A stretch of 64,000 nt of DNA. Source: Terriglobia bacterium (GTDB lineage: Bacteria; Acidobacteriota; Terriglobia; Acidiferrales; UBA7541). This document shows positions 34,039-42,803 of this stretch, piece by piece. The notes beneath the pieces were generated by a model. It searched no databases, had not been told where the DNA came from, and saw only the letters and a program-made list of their open reading frames with translations. Position 1 is the stretch's first letter; every line of letters begins with the position of its first letter. Position numbers and translations under genes: made by a program. The stretch is from the NCBI GenBank assembly GCA_020073485.1, contig JAIQFB010000010.1:124001-188000 (forward strand). The letters are read 5' to 3'.

Positions 34039-34791
34039 CTAGCTTTCCACGCTTTGGTTGGCTTCGTCCATCAAGCGCATGGCTTCCATGAGCAGGCCGG
34101 TGGTTGTGTGCGTGGTGGTTTCGCGGTCCGAATTCGCGCCAAAATCGATTTCAAATTCGCCATCGGTCCAATTCACAGTCTGGTACACGACGGAATCGCC
34201 CACGACGCCGCCGAGCTGCGCGTGCTTGCATTGCCCGGCGGTGAAATAGAGTTCCGCTTCTTCCCCGTTGCGGCGCAGCGTCAGACGGCAAGACTTCTGG
34301 CCCATTTCGAGAGACTGCATCAATTCGGTGACGCTCATTTCTTCCAGGCGTCCCTGAATTACTCCGGGGCGCGAAGCCTGTTTCTGCATCTTTTCCAGAT
34401 GCAGGCGGTCGACGATTTTTTTCGTCTGCCGCACCAGGTCGGCGATGAAAAATGGTTTGGGAATAAAATCCTCGACACCGCCACCGACCGATGGGCGGAG
34501 TTTCTCCTCGATATCGCCGCGGCTGGCCACGAACACGAAAGGAATGTTCCGGGTATTTTCACGCCCCCGCAATTTCTCGAACAGTTGACGGCCATCAAGG
34601 CCCGGCATGCGGAAATCGGAAATGATCAGATCGGGCGGGCTGTCGATGGATTTCAGCAGCGCGTCCGCGCCGTCGGTGGCCGGGATCACAGTGCAGTGCG
34701 TCTCCATCCCATGGCACATGAGGTCGCGGATGAGCGGATTGTCATCCACGATCAACACGTGCACGTCATGTGAGGAAGTCTTCATCGGCAT
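34039..34791 (-). CDS. response regulator with DUF4388 (PATAN-type) output domain
   Basis: A 250-residue two-domain protein. The receiver domain (residues 10-125) has the acidic pair Asp16/Asp17, phosphoacceptor Asp59 (LIISDFRMPGLDG) and the Lys in FIPKPFF. The C-terminal domain (about 140-245: GVIQGRLEEMSVTELMQSLEMGQKSCRLTLRRNGEEAELYFTAGQCKHAQLG) is DUF4388, found in gliding and phototaxis regulators such as PatA-like proteins and in many Acidobacteria and Myxobacteria. There is no DNA-binding domain. It lies between moaC and mogA on the same strand with short gaps, so it is probably co-transcribed with cofactor genes; no kinase is adjacent. Confidence 0.88.
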   Translation of the reverse strand: MPMKTSSHDVHVLIVDDNPLIRDLMCHGMETHCTVIPATDGADALLKSIDSPPDLIISDFRMPGLDGRQLFEKLRGRENTRNIPFVFVASRGDIEEKLRPSVGGGVEDFIPKPFFIADLVRQTKKIVDRLHLEKMQKQASRPGVIQGRLEEMSVTELMQSLEMGQKSCRLTLRRNGEEAELYFTAGQCKHAQLGGVVGDSVVYQTVNWTDGEFEIDFGANSDRETTTHTTTGLLMEAMRLMDEANQSVES

Positions 34792-34827
34792 TTCTTCAAA
34801 TGGCCTTCCAAGGATTTTCCCAGTGAG

Positions 34828-35304
34828 CTACTTCTTCGGGCGCAGGTAATGACCGCTCTTGCCGCCGATCTTTTCGACGAGAACGATGTCCGTAATTTCC
34901 ATGCCTTTGTCCAGGGCCTTGCACATGTCGTACACGGTCAAGGCCGCCGCCGACACGCCCACGAGCGCTTCCATTTCCACACCCGTGCGCGCGGTCGCCG
35001 TGACACGAGAAGTAAGCTCCACGCCATTCTTGCATAGCCGCGCGGTCACATCAATGTGCGTCAGGGGGAGGGGGTGACAAAGAGGTATCCATTCGGCCGT
35101 GCGCTTCACCGCGGCTATGCCCGCAATTCTGGCGATTTCCAAGGGGTTGCCCTTGGGCAGCTTTTCGCGGCGCAGCGCACGCAACACTACCGGGGACATG
35201 CGCACAAATCCGCGCGCCACGGCCGTGCGCTCGGTCACGGCCTTCTCGGTGACGTCCACCATGGCAACTTCGCCGCGTTTCCGGTAATGCGTCAGTTTTG
35301 GCAT
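34828..35304 (-). CDS. moaC: cyclic pyranopterin monophosphate synthase
   Basis: Second step of molybdenum cofactor synthesis, forming cyclic pyranopterin monophosphate after MoaA. 158 residues with the active-site segment AGIAAVKRTAEWIPLCHPLPLTHIDV, VTARTGVEMEALVGVSAAALTVYDMCKALD, and the C-terminal KIGGKSGHY. MoaA, MoaD and MoaE are not in the window. It is 65 bp after moeA and 37 bp before the response regulator gene. Confidence 0.95.
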   Translation of the reverse strand: MPKLTHYRKRGEVAMVDVTEKAVTERTAVARGFVRMSPVVLRALRREKLPKGNPLEIARIAGIAAVKRTAEWIPLCHPLPLTHIDVTARLCKNGVELTSRVTATARTGVEMEALVGVSAAALTVYDMCKALDKGMEITDIVLVEKIGGKSGHYLRPKK

Positions 35305-35368
35305 AGCATGCGGTCTCTAGACTGTAGGGGGCAAGGTGTACCGCGCCCCATCTCGTGCAGAATGTATA

Positions 35369-36583
35369 CTAAATTGCCCCCCGCCGGGGTAGCACATCCG
35401 CCAATTCTCCTGCGGGAATGTCAGGTTGCTCCGGGCCGACCACAAGAAATCCATTGGCCGAGGCCAACGCAACGACATCTCCGGAGCCCTGCCAGGCCAA
35501 CTGCGAGACGCGCGCTTCCCGGTCCTGCCAGTCGATCCGGGCGGGCAGGAAATGAATCAAGGGGCCCTTCTCGTGGACGTCGGTCGCAAGCTTAGCGCGA
35601 AATATTGGCAGTGGACGCGGGGCCGCTCCGCTGAAGACATCGATCGCCGGAAGAACGAACAGCTCGAACGTAACCATGGTCGAAACCGGATTCCCCGGCA
35701 GGCCGAAAACGAGTTTGTCGCGGCAAGTGCCAAACACGGCTGGCCGCCCGGGGCGAATGGCGACGCCGGTATAGTGGAATTCGGCTCCCAGGTCGGCAAG
35801 GACCGGCTCGACAAGGTCGTATTTCCCCATCGACACGCCACCGGAAAGAACCAGGATATCCTGTTCCAGGCCACGTTCGATGGCGGCACGCAGCGCGGCC
35901 TTTTCGTCGGGCGCGTTTCCGAGTTGAATGGGATGGGCTCCCCCTGTGCGCGCCAAAATTTCGATGGAGATGCCGTTGCTGTTCCGGACCTGCAAGGGGC
36001 CTGGCGTTGTACGCGCATCCACAACCTCGTCGCCAGTGGAAAGGATAGCCAGACGCGGGCGCGCGAACACTTCGAGGCGCGTCGCCCCGGCTTGAGCGGC
36101 CAGCGCCATTTCGGCGTAACCCATGCGCGTCTTTACGGGAACCAGCAGTGAACCGGCCCGCGCTTCATTGCCGCGCGGCACGATGTGGTCGCCGGGTTTC
36201 ACCGCGCGGTCCAGCGTGATCGTCCGGCCATCGCGGTGGATATGCTCGATCATGATGACCGCATCCGCGCCCTCGGGCACGCCCGCTCCGGTCATGATTT
36301 CGATGCATTGTCCAGGGCCCACTACGCCTGCAAAGCTGCCGCCCGCTCTCAATTCTCCAATGCAATCCAAGCGCGCGCCCGGCGCTAATGCGTCGGCCGA
36401 GCGCACGGCGAACCCATCTCTTACAGAGCGATCGAACGGAGGATAATCGCGGTCGGCATTCACCTGCGCGGCGAGGATGCGCCCGAAGGCTTGCTCGATT
36501 TCGATGGTTTCGCGAACGAGTGGCCGCCGGATGGATCCCGCGACCTCGACCACTTTTTGCCGCGCGTCAGAGTAGGAGAGCAT
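35369..36583 (-). CDS. moeA: molybdopterin molybdenumtransferase
   Basis: Inserts molybdate into adenylated molybdopterin. 404 residues in the usual domain order: N-terminal YPPFDRSVRDGFAVRSAD, domain II with IMTGAGVPEGADAVIMIE, the MogA-like domain III with LAILSTGDEVVD, SGGVSMGKYDLVEPVL and FGLPGNPVSTMVTFELFV, and a C-terminal beta-barrel domain IV. It leads the minus-strand molybdenum cofactor run. A family A repeat lies just upstream, between it and the purA stop. Confidence 0.95.
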   Translation of the reverse strand: MLSYSDARQKVVEVAGSIRRPLVRETIEIEQAFGRILAAQVNADRDYPPFDRSVRDGFAVRSADALAPGARLDCIGELRAGGSFAGVVGPGQCIEIMTGAGVPEGADAVIMIEHIHRDGRTITLDRAVKPGDHIVPRGNEARAGSLLVPVKTRMGYAEMALAAQAGATRLEVFARPRLAILSTGDEVVDARTTPGPLQVRNSNGISIEILARTGGAHPIQLGNAPDEKAALRAAIERGLEQDILVLSGGVSMGKYDLVEPVLADLGAEFHYTGVAIRPGRPAVFGTCRDKLVFGLPGNPVSTMVTFELFVLPAIDVFSGAAPRPLPIFRAKLATDVHEKGPLIHFLPARIDWQDREARVSQLAWQGSGDVVALASANGFLVVGPEQPDIPAGELADVLPRRGAI

Positions 36584-36636
36584 GGAAATATGCGATTGGC
36601 CTGAGCTTCAGTAAAGATTTGTACTGGCGCTGTGCA

Positions 36637-36712
36637 GTGGCACAGGCTTCAGCCTGTGCGGTTTTGATTTTCTAAATCCTGAACAGCGCCCAGGCTGAAG
36701 CCTGTACCACCA
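36637..36712. repeat. repeat family A hairpin
   Basis: Arms GTGGCACAGGCTTCAGCCTG.. (36637-36658) and CAGGCTGAAGCCTGTACCAC.. (36691-36712) are inverted copies with few mismatches, separated by about 30 bases. It lies between the purA stop and the moeA start, directly downstream of purA. Confidence 0.75.
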
Positions 36713-36724
36713 AAAACCAGCCCG

Positions 36725-38023
36725 CTAAATCCAGGAAGCGAGTTCGGTGCCGGCGCAAACGATGGTGGCGTCGCGCTCGGGCCCCGTGGAGATCATACCA
36801 ATTTCGACGCCCAGAAAATCGGCGATGAATTTCAGGTAGTCGGTGGCCGCGCGAGGGAGCTTGGCCGCGTCCTGCACGCCGTAGGTGTCCGATTGCCAGC
36901 CCGGCAGCGTGCGATATTCGGGCGTAACTTCGGCCAGATCCTCGGCGGCCGCGGGCATTTCCTTCAGCGGTGTGCCTTTGTAGCGATAGCCGGTGCACAC
37001 TTGGATCTCTTTTTGCGTGTCGAACACGTCCAGCTTGGTGACCACCAGCGACGTGATTCCGTTGATGCGCACGGCGTACCGCAGTTCGGCCAGATCGAGC
37101 CACCCGCAGCGGCGCGGGCGTCCGGTGACCGCGCCGTATTCCTTTCCGCGGGCGCGGAGTTCGGTCGCCTCAAGATCGGGCATTTCCGTCGGGAAAGGGC
37201 CGCTGCCGACGCGCGTCGTGTAGGCCTTGGTCACTCCGGCCACGGCGTTGATGCGAGTGGGGCCCACGCCGAGTCCCGTGCAGGCGCCTCCGGAGATAGC
37301 GTTGGAGGAGGTAACGAACGGGTAAGTCCCAAAATCGATATCGAGCATGGTGCCCTGTGCGCCCTCGAACAGGACGGACTTGCCGGCGTCCAGCGCGTCA
37401 TTGATCAGCTCGGAGGAATCGCCGATGAGCGGACGAATGCGCTCGCCCAGCGCGAGATACTGCTCCGCAAGACCCGCCGTATCGAGAGGCACGCCGTAGG
37501 TGGCGCGGCACACAGCGTCTTTCTCGGAAATTACGCGCTCCAGCTTTTCACGGAATCGCTCGGAATTCAGCAGGTCGCCCACGCGGATTCCGTGGCGCGC
37601 CATTTTGTCTTCGTACGCCGGTCCGATGCCGCGCGATGTGGTGCCGATCTTCCCAGCCCCGCGCGCCGCTTCCGCGGCCTTTTCCATCTGCCGGTGATAC
37701 GGAAAAATCAGGTGCGCGCGATTGGAAAGGTGCAATCGTCCCGTGACGTCGATGCCGGATTTTGCGAGCGTGTCGAGCTCGGCCGCCAATGCCGCCGGAT
37801 CCACCACGACGCCCGAACCGATCACGGCATGTTTTCCCGGCCGCAGAATGCCGCACGGGATCAACTGCAGGACGAAACGGCTATCGTTGTAGATGACCGT
37901 GTGCCCCGCGTTGTGCCCGCCGGCGCACCGCGCAATGTAATCGAATGATGCCGCAAGGTAGTCCACTACCTTGCCCTTGCCTTCATCGCCCCACTGCGCG
38001 CCCACGACTACGATTGACTTCAT
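36725..38023 (-). CDS. purA: adenylosuccinate synthetase
   Basis: Joins IMP and aspartate with GTP to make adenylosuccinate in AMP synthesis. 432 residues from ATG 38023. The GTP loop VVVGAQWGDEGKGKVVDYLA is at the N-terminus, with AGGHNAGHTV, GPAYEDKMARHGIRVGDL, FEGAQGTMLDIDFGTYPFVTSSN and GSGPFPTE further on, all diagnostic. The frame is open for 20 codons upstream, but homologues begin at the chosen Met. A GGGAG lies about 12 bases before it. It stands alone between two repeat families, A downstream and D upstream. Confidence 0.96.
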   Translation of the reverse strand: MKSIVVVGAQWGDEGKGKVVDYLAASFDYIARCAGGHNAGHTVIYNDSRFVLQLIPCGILRPGKHAVIGSGVVVDPAALAAELDTLAKSGIDVTGRLHLSNRAHLIFPYHRQMEKAAEAARGAGKIGTTSRGIGPAYEDKMARHGIRVGDLLNSERFREKLERVISEKDAVCRATYGVPLDTAGLAEQYLALGERIRPLIGDSSELINDALDAGKSVLFEGAQGTMLDIDFGTYPFVTSSNAISGGACTGLGVGPTRINAVAGVTKAYTTRVGSGPFPTEMPDLEATELRARGKEYGAVTGRPRRCGWLDLAELRYAVRINGITSLVVTKLDVFDTQKEIQVCTGYRYKGTPLKEMPAAAEDLAEVTPEYRTLPGWQSDTYGVQDAAKLPRAATDYLKFIADFLGVEIGMISTGPERDATIVCAGTELASWI

Positions 38024-38131
38024 TGGCAAATTGCTCCCGCCTGAATTCGTTACACTGCTTTTCAGCAACCTATTCTGTCCCACTCAGCTCGCGTTGCGTG
38101 GCCGTTCCCTGTCCTGACAGGCCAAATTGAT

Positions 38132-38241
38132 TGTCATTCCGAGGGCTGCTTTTGGCCCGAGGAATCCCTCCGCGGTTTCCGCCGATGTGCAAAAACCTAA
38201 GAGAGATTCCTCACCCGCACATACCGCGGGTTCGGAATGAC
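38132..38241. repeat. repeat family D, within a 397-base gap
   Basis: Arms TGTCATTCCGAGGG (38132-38145) and TTCGGAATGACG (38230-38241), enclosing GAGGAATCCCTC and GAGAGATTCCTC. It occupies the gap between purA and the methyltransferase gene (38024-38420). The rest of that gap contains a purA leader on the minus strand and, on the plus strand, an isolated AAAGGAGGG at about 38312-38320 with no clear gene behind it. Confidence 0.75.
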
Positions 38242-38420
38242 GCGTTTCTAAAGAATTCACCCCGCCGGTCCGCCCACACGCCTCCGCGCCTCTCCAAAAA
38301 CAACGGATTCAAAAGGAGGGATTAACGTGACCGCAGAATGACTATGCTACATGGGGTAAACGTGGAAGGCAAGGCCAGGCGCCTCTCGCCGAATCCAGGG
38401 GTTGAAAATGAACTTGTGTT

Positions 38421-39254
38421 TTATCCCCTGGATAATGGCTGCTTTTTCGCCGCGTGCAAAACCAACGTATTTCCCCCCATCAGCACCGCGTCGGAAGCCA
38501 ACTCCTCCGCCCAGCGTTCGCGGCGCTTGCGCTCGGGCTTCAGCCGGGCGAAGAAACGAATCATCGCCACTAGCGGCCAGTAGAGCCAGATGTTGGGCTT
38601 GGGTTTGTCGCGATAGGCGCCGCGCAGTTCAAAGCCGTATTTTTCGAGGATGTAGCGCAGTTCGGTGTAGGCGATGGGATTGATGTGCAGGACGACTTCT
38701 TCTTTTTCGCCCCACTGTTCGTGGCGCATGCGCAGGTGCTCTTCGGAGATGGGCTTGAAGTGCGAGGTGTAGCCGTTGAACAGCCACTTCACGCGCTCCT
38801 CGATGTTCAAAATGTTAGGGACGCTGATGACCAGTTGCCCGCCGGGCGCGAGCATGCGCGCGAACTCGCGAATCGCCTGGTGAGGATTTTCGATGTGCTC
38901 GAGGCCTTCCAGGCACGTAATGTACTGAAATTCCGCGTCCGCATAAGGCAACACGCCGGAAAGGTCGCCGCGCCGCACCGTGATGCCCGGTACCCTGAAG
39001 ATTTCGGGATACAGGTCGCAGGCTTGCACATCGAAACCTGCTTCGGCAAGGCGCTGCGACAGCGCACCCTCGCCTGCGGGAACGTCGAGAAGTTTTCCTC
39101 GCGGGAAAGGATCGAGGATGCGAGCGACGGTTTGGTGGATTTCCGGACGCGCAATCGGCACCGGTTCGCGGACTGCACTGCCCGCTACGGGAGAGGCTTG
39201 CTTGTTTTCCGGGGCCTTCAAAGGGTTCGCATTCACGATTGTGGACGATAGCAC
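38421..39254 (-). CDS. class I SAM-dependent methyltransferase
   Basis: A 277-residue methyltransferase of the UbiE/Methyltransf_11-like type. The SAM-binding motif I is LLDVPAGEGALSQRLAEAGF near residue 56 (Pro replaces the usual Gly in LDxGxGxG), motif II-like DLYPEIF, and the post-motif ITCLEGLEHIENPHQAIREFARMLAPGGQLVISVPN. The C-terminal third, with a hydrophobic stretch WLYWPLVAMIRFF, may contact the membrane. The substrate is unknown. The start is a GTG at 39254, uncertain by some codons. Not part of an operon. Confidence 0.82.
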   Translation of the reverse strand: MLSSTIVNANPLKAPENKQASPVAGSAVREPVPIARPEIHQTVARILDPFPRGKLLDVPAGEGALSQRLAEAGFDVQACDLYPEIFRVPGITVRRGDLSGVLPYADAEFQYITCLEGLEHIENPHQAIREFARMLAPGGQLVISVPNILNIEERVKWLFNGYTSHFKPISEEHLRMRHEQWGEKEEVVLHINPIAYTELRYILEKYGFELRGAYRDKPKPNIWLYWPLVAMIRFFARLKPERKRRERWAEELASDAVLMGGNTLVLHAAKKQPLSRG

Positions 39255-39291
39255 GATTTCGATATTCGGCGCGATTTCAAGTCGAGCCTCG

Positions 39292-39402
39292 AAACTCTCT
39301 GTGACCTCTGTGTGCTCGGTGTCCTCTGTGTTAAATCTTTGGTCGGGGATCGAAAGGGCTTTAACACAGAGGACACGGAGGGCTCAAAGGACACAGAGAA
39401 AA
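39292..39402. repeat. repeat family C, inverted pair
   Basis: Left arm 39292-39335 (CTCTGTGACCTCTGTGTGCTCGG..TGTGTTAA) and right arm 39358-39402 (CTTTAACACAGAGGACACGG..CACAGAGAAAA) are complementary over about 40 bases with scattered mismatches; each arm is made of shorter CACAGAG-type sub-repeats. It lies between the methyltransferase start and the tag stop. Confidence 0.75.
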
Positions 39403-39440
39403 TCGGGTGCTTCACGAACTGAGACAGGACAAAGCCCATA

Positions 39441-40037
39441 TTAGCGGAGCTCCGCCCAACGGAAGCAATCGCGCGCGTGATCATTTACCATGCCGGTGGC
39501 TTGCATGAACGCGTAGCAAATCGTGGAACCGACGAAACGAAATCCGCGCTTCTTCAGGGCCTTGCTCATGGCGTCCGAGACCGCCGTAAAAGCCGGGACG
39601 ATTCCCTGCCCGCGACGGTCGTGTTGCAGCGTCCGGCCCTCGGTAAATTGCCAGATGTAGGAGTCAAAGCTGCCAAATTCTTGCTGCGCGGCGAGAAACG
39701 CCTGGGCGTTGGAAATGGTGGCGGAAATTTTCAGGCGGTTGCGGATGATTCCCGGATCGGCCAGCAGCGCGCGCGTTTTTTTCGCATCGTAACGGGCGAT
39801 TTTCCGTGCGTCGAAATCGTCGAAAACTTCGCGGTAGCGGTCGCGCTTTCGCAGCACTGTTTCCCAGCTGAGGCCGGCCTGCGCGCCTTCGAGGATCAGG
39901 AATTCAAACAGGGTGCGGTCGTCGTGCACCGGCACACCCCACTCCTGGTCATGATAGCGGATCATGACCTCGCTCTGCGCCCAGGCACACCTGCGCCGGG
40001 ACTGCGGCACGGTCCCGGCGCGATTTTGATCTGGCAT
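39441..40037 (-). CDS. tag: DNA-3-methyladenine glycosylase I
   Basis: Removes 3-methyladenine from alkylated DNA. 198 residues. The Tag zinc ligands are visible: Cys17 in RRCAWAQ, His29 in RYHDQEWGVP, His187 and Cys191 in NDHARDCF. The glycosylase core has LFEFLILEGAQAGLSWETVLRKRDRYREVFDDFD and GFRFVGSTICYAFMQATG. It follows trxA by 7 bp on the same strand, forming the end of a glgA-trxA-tag run. Confidence 0.94.
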   Translation of the reverse strand: MPDQNRAGTVPQSRRRCAWAQSEVMIRYHDQEWGVPVHDDRTLFEFLILEGAQAGLSWETVLRKRDRYREVFDDFDARKIARYDAKKTRALLADPGIIRNRLKISATISNAQAFLAAQQEFGSFDSYIWQFTEGRTLQHDRRGQGIVPAFTAVSDAMSKALKKRGFRFVGSTICYAFMQATGMVNDHARDCFRWAELR

Positions 40038-40044
40038 GGAACTG

Positions 40045-40380
40045 TTACGAGATGTGGCGCCGAACGGCTTTCTCGATCGCGTCGCGCGGTACCGCGCCGA
40101 CCACCTGCTCGGCGACCTGGCCGCCCTTGAAGATAAGCAGCGTCGGGATGCCGCGGATGTTGAACATTCCGGCGGAATTGGTGTTTTCGTCGACGTTCAA
40201 TTTCACAACCTTGATTTTCCCGGCAAAAGCGGTCGCGATCTCGGCCACCGTGGGCGCCAGCATCAGGCAAGGCCTGCACCACTCCGCCCAGAAATCGACC
40301 ATCACCGGCTGGGTCTTGCTCGCGTCAATGACCTCGGCCTGAAACGTGCTATCCGTCACACTGCTTACGTTATCTGCCAT
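40045..40380 (-). CDS. trxA: thioredoxin
   Basis: A 111-residue cytoplasmic thioredoxin. The active site is WAEWCRPC (Cys35, Cys38), with Arg in place of the common Gly; this variant occurs in other thioredoxins and may shift the redox potential. Other family marks are VMVDFWA, VVKLNVDENTNSAGMFNIRGIPTLLIFKGGQ with the cis-Pro, and VGAVPRDAIEKAV. Its start overlaps the end of glgA by 11 bases, so the two genes are co-transcribed. Confidence 0.94.
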   Translation of the reverse strand: MADNVSSVTDSTFQAEVIDASKTQPVMVDFWAEWCRPCLMLAPTVAEIATAFAGKIKVVKLNVDENTNSAGMFNIRGIPTLLIFKGGQVAEQVVGAVPRDAIEKAVRRHIS

Positions 40381-41905
40381 GAGAACCCTTTCCTGTAGGA
40401 GCTGCCGGGGGTATCTTAGCCGACTTTGCCCCGGCTTGATTAGATGATGTTGCGGTGATTCGGTTTCTGGATTTACAAGCTACCTCATATAGCCTGGCAT
40501 ATTCAATCGCGGATGCCTGCCAGGAGAAATCCTTGCCCATGCCGTTGGTCTGAATCCGCCGCCAAGACGCCGGGTCGTTGCGGTACACATGCAGCGCCTC
40601 TCGAATTTTGACCAGCAGCGCATTTCCATCATACGCCTGAAACTTGAAGCCGGTGCCGTTTCCTGTGGCGGGATCAAACGCTTCAATCGTGTCGTCCAGC
40701 CCGCCGGTCGCGCGCACCACGGGCACGGTGCCGTACTTCAAACTGTAAATCTGGTTCAGGCCGCACGGTTCGTAATGCGAGGGCATCAGGAACATGTCCG
40801 CCCCCGCTTCAATCTTGTGGGCCAGCGTATTGTCGTACTTGATTTGCACGCCGAGTTTTGCCGGGTAAGCCTTCTGCAGGTCGCGCATCAATTTTTCGTA
40901 GCGCGGCTCGCCCGCTCCCAGGGCCACCAGGGCCAGATCCTCGGCCAGCAGATCGGGCGCGATTTTCTCGATCAGATCGAAGCCCTTTTGCCCCGCGAAC
41001 CGCGAGACGATTCCGATGACGGGTTTTCGCACCGTATCGCCGGGCAGGCCGAAGGCCTCCACAAGATTTTTCTTGCAGGCCATCTTGCCGGACAAATCTT
41101 TGGTCGAATAACGCGCGGCGATGAGGTTGTCTTTTTCCGGGTTCCAGGCAATGTAGTCCGCGCCGTTGAGAATTCCGCTGAGGGTGGCGGCGCGATTGCG
41201 CACCACGCCGTCCAGGCCGTGGCCGTATTCCGGCGTCTGGATTTCCCTGGCGTACTTAGGGCTGACGGTGGTCAGGAAGTCGGAGTAAACCAGGCCGCCT
41301 TTCAGGAAATTTACGCGCCCGTAAAATTCCAGCGCGTCCATGCTGAACAGGACTTCCGGCAAGCCCAGTTTCTTCATGGCTTCGCGCGGAAATGCGCCCT
41401 GGTAGCCCATGTTGTGAACCGTGAAAATCACCGGAAGGCTCTGGACGGCGGGGTCGCCGGCATACTCGGTCCGCAAAAGGGCGGGAACCAATCCGGTTTG
41501 CCAATCGTGACAGTGGATCAGATCTGGCATCCAAACGCGTTTGCAGAACTCGATCACGGCGCGGGAAAATTCGCCGAAGCGTTCTGCATTGTCCGGATAA
41601 TCCTTGCCTGCTACGCCGTACAGTTGTTCGCGGTCGAAATATTCCGGGTCGTCCAGAAAGTAGTAGTGCACTCCGTGCACTGGCCCACCATCGGCAATCT
41701 GCGGAAAACGCGCCGCGCCGTCCATGGGAATCGTCAGGCTGGGTGCTGCAACGGCAATCGCGCGGGTGTTGCGGTACCGCGGGAGCAGCACGGCGAGCTC
41801 GTGGCCGCGGGCCGCCAACGCCTTGGGCAGCGCTTCGATCACGTCCGCCAAACCACCCGTCTTGGAAAACGGCAACCCCTCGGGTGCGGCAAAAAGTATT
41901 TTCAT
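40370..41905 (-). CDS. glgA: glycogen synthase (ADP-glucose type)
   Basis: Extends alpha-1,4-glucan from ADP-glucose. 511 residues from ATG 41905 (MKILFAAPEGLPFSKTGGLADVIEALPKAL); the KTGGL sugar-nucleotide motif is at residues 15-19. Further marks are HCHDWQTGLVPALL, FTVHNMGYQGAFP, GIVSRFAGQKGFDLIEK and MPSHYEPCGLNQIYSLKYGTVPVVRATGGLDDTI. The frame is open over 100 codons upstream, but that stretch overlaps rsmA on the other strand and is not homologous. The C-terminus has about 30 extra Ala/Lys/Thr-rich residues. Other glycogen genes are not in the window. Confidence 0.95.
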   Translation of the reverse strand: MKILFAAPEGLPFSKTGGLADVIEALPKALAARGHELAVLLPRYRNTRAIAVAAPSLTIPMDGAARFPQIADGGPVHGVHYYFLDDPEYFDREQLYGVAGKDYPDNAERFGEFSRAVIEFCKRVWMPDLIHCHDWQTGLVPALLRTEYAGDPAVQSLPVIFTVHNMGYQGAFPREAMKKLGLPEVLFSMDALEFYGRVNFLKGGLVYSDFLTTVSPKYAREIQTPEYGHGLDGVVRNRAATLSGILNGADYIAWNPEKDNLIAARYSTKDLSGKMACKKNLVEAFGLPGDTVRKPVIGIVSRFAGQKGFDLIEKIAPDLLAEDLALVALGAGEPRYEKLMRDLQKAYPAKLGVQIKYDNTLAHKIEAGADMFLMPSHYEPCGLNQIYSLKYGTVPVVRATGGLDDTIEAFDPATGNGTGFKFQAYDGNALLVKIREALHVYRNDPASWRRIQTNGMGKDFSWQASAIEYARLYEVACKSRNRITATSSNQAGAKSAKIPPAAPTGKGSHGR

Positions 41906-42011
41906 ATCCGTTTCAAAGCTTCCACCGTACTGAAAGGCTCCGGCGGCGTCAAGAACCCAGCGTAACGCGTGGCGCGCATGGAAGCCACCCGGCTTGATAC
42001 ACTTGATTCCC

Positions 42012-42797
42012 ATGTCACCCGAAAAACTGGGGCAGCATTTTCTTGCCGATGAAACCTGGCAGGAGCAGATCGCCGAGGCGATCGGGATCGACGGCGGCGT
42101 GTGGGTGGAAATCGGAGCGGGCCACGTAGAAATGACGGCGCGGTTGGCGCAGCGCGCGCGCAAGGTGTTCGCCATCGAGCTCGACCCGCGGCTGGCCGCA
42201 CGGCTGCGCAAAACGATGGCACGCCATGCGAACGTGGAAGTGATCGAAAGCGACGTGCTGGCCGTGGATTTCGGAAAATTAGCGGGCGGCGGGCGATTTT
42301 CCGTTTATGGGAGCCTGCCCTACTACATCACGTCGCCCATCCTGCATCGGCTGTTTGAGCATGCCGAAAGGATCGATGCGATCCACATTGTGATCCAACT
42401 CGAGGTTGCGGAGCGCATTGTGGCCGCGCCGGGACGGCGCGATTATGGATATCTGTCGGTTGTTTCGCAGTGGTTCGGACGTCCGGAAATCGTGTTTCCG
42501 ATTCCGCCAGAAGCGTTCCGGCCGCCCCCAAAAGTCGATTCCGCGCTAGTAAGTTTTCATATGCCCGGGGAACGCGCGAAGATTCTGCTCGACGATGAAA
42601 CGGCATTCCTCGAGTTCGTGAAGGAATGCTTCGCGCAGAAGAGGAAGACGCTGCGCAACAATCTGCGAGCGCGGCTCGGGACGCAGGCCGAGGACGTGCT
42701 GCGGGAAGCGGAAATATCGCCGGGATCGCGCGCGGAAGAGCTGACGGTGGGGCACCTTGCGGGGCTGTTCCGGGTGGTGCGGGCGAAGGGGATCTAA
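42012..42797 (+). CDS. rsmA: 16S rRNA dimethyladenosine transferase
   Basis: Dimethylates two adjacent adenines near the 3' end of 16S rRNA during 30S maturation. 261 residues from ATG 42012 (MSPEKLGQHFLADET). Motif I is WVEIGAGHVEMTARLA (Ala-Gly-His where many have Pro-Gly-Thr/Gly), and the catalytic motif IV is YGSLPYYITSPILHRL with Leu replacing the usual Asn in NLPY; this change in a conserved position is worth noting. FRPPPKVDSALVSF and FAQKRKTLRNNL are typical. An in-frame TTG lies six codons upstream. It is divergent from glgA across 106 bp. Confidence 0.92.
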   Translation: MSPEKLGQHFLADETWQEQIAEAIGIDGGVWVEIGAGHVEMTARLAQRARKVFAIELDPRLAARLRKTMARHANVEVIESDVLAVDFGKLAGGGRFSVYGSLPYYITSPILHRLFEHAERIDAIHIVIQLEVAERIVAAPGRRDYGYLSVVSQWFGRPEIVFPIPPEAFRPPPKVDSALVSFHMPGERAKILLDDETAFLEFVKECFAQKRKTLRNNLRARLGTQAEDVLREAEISPGSRAEELTVGHLAGLFRVVRAKGI

Positions 42798-42803
42798 ACC
42801 AAA

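Noticed and set aside
38327-38583. Plus-strand frames after a strong AAAGGAGGG site at about 38312-38320
   Set aside because: The GTG at the right distance gives only four codons, and the longer frame from 38338 runs into the opposite end of the methyltransferase gene with no protein-like pattern. The ribosome site may be chance or a relic.
39292-39402. CRISPR-like array in family C repeats
   Set aside because: The short units are not evenly spaced, there are no unique spacers, and the two halves are inverted rather than direct.
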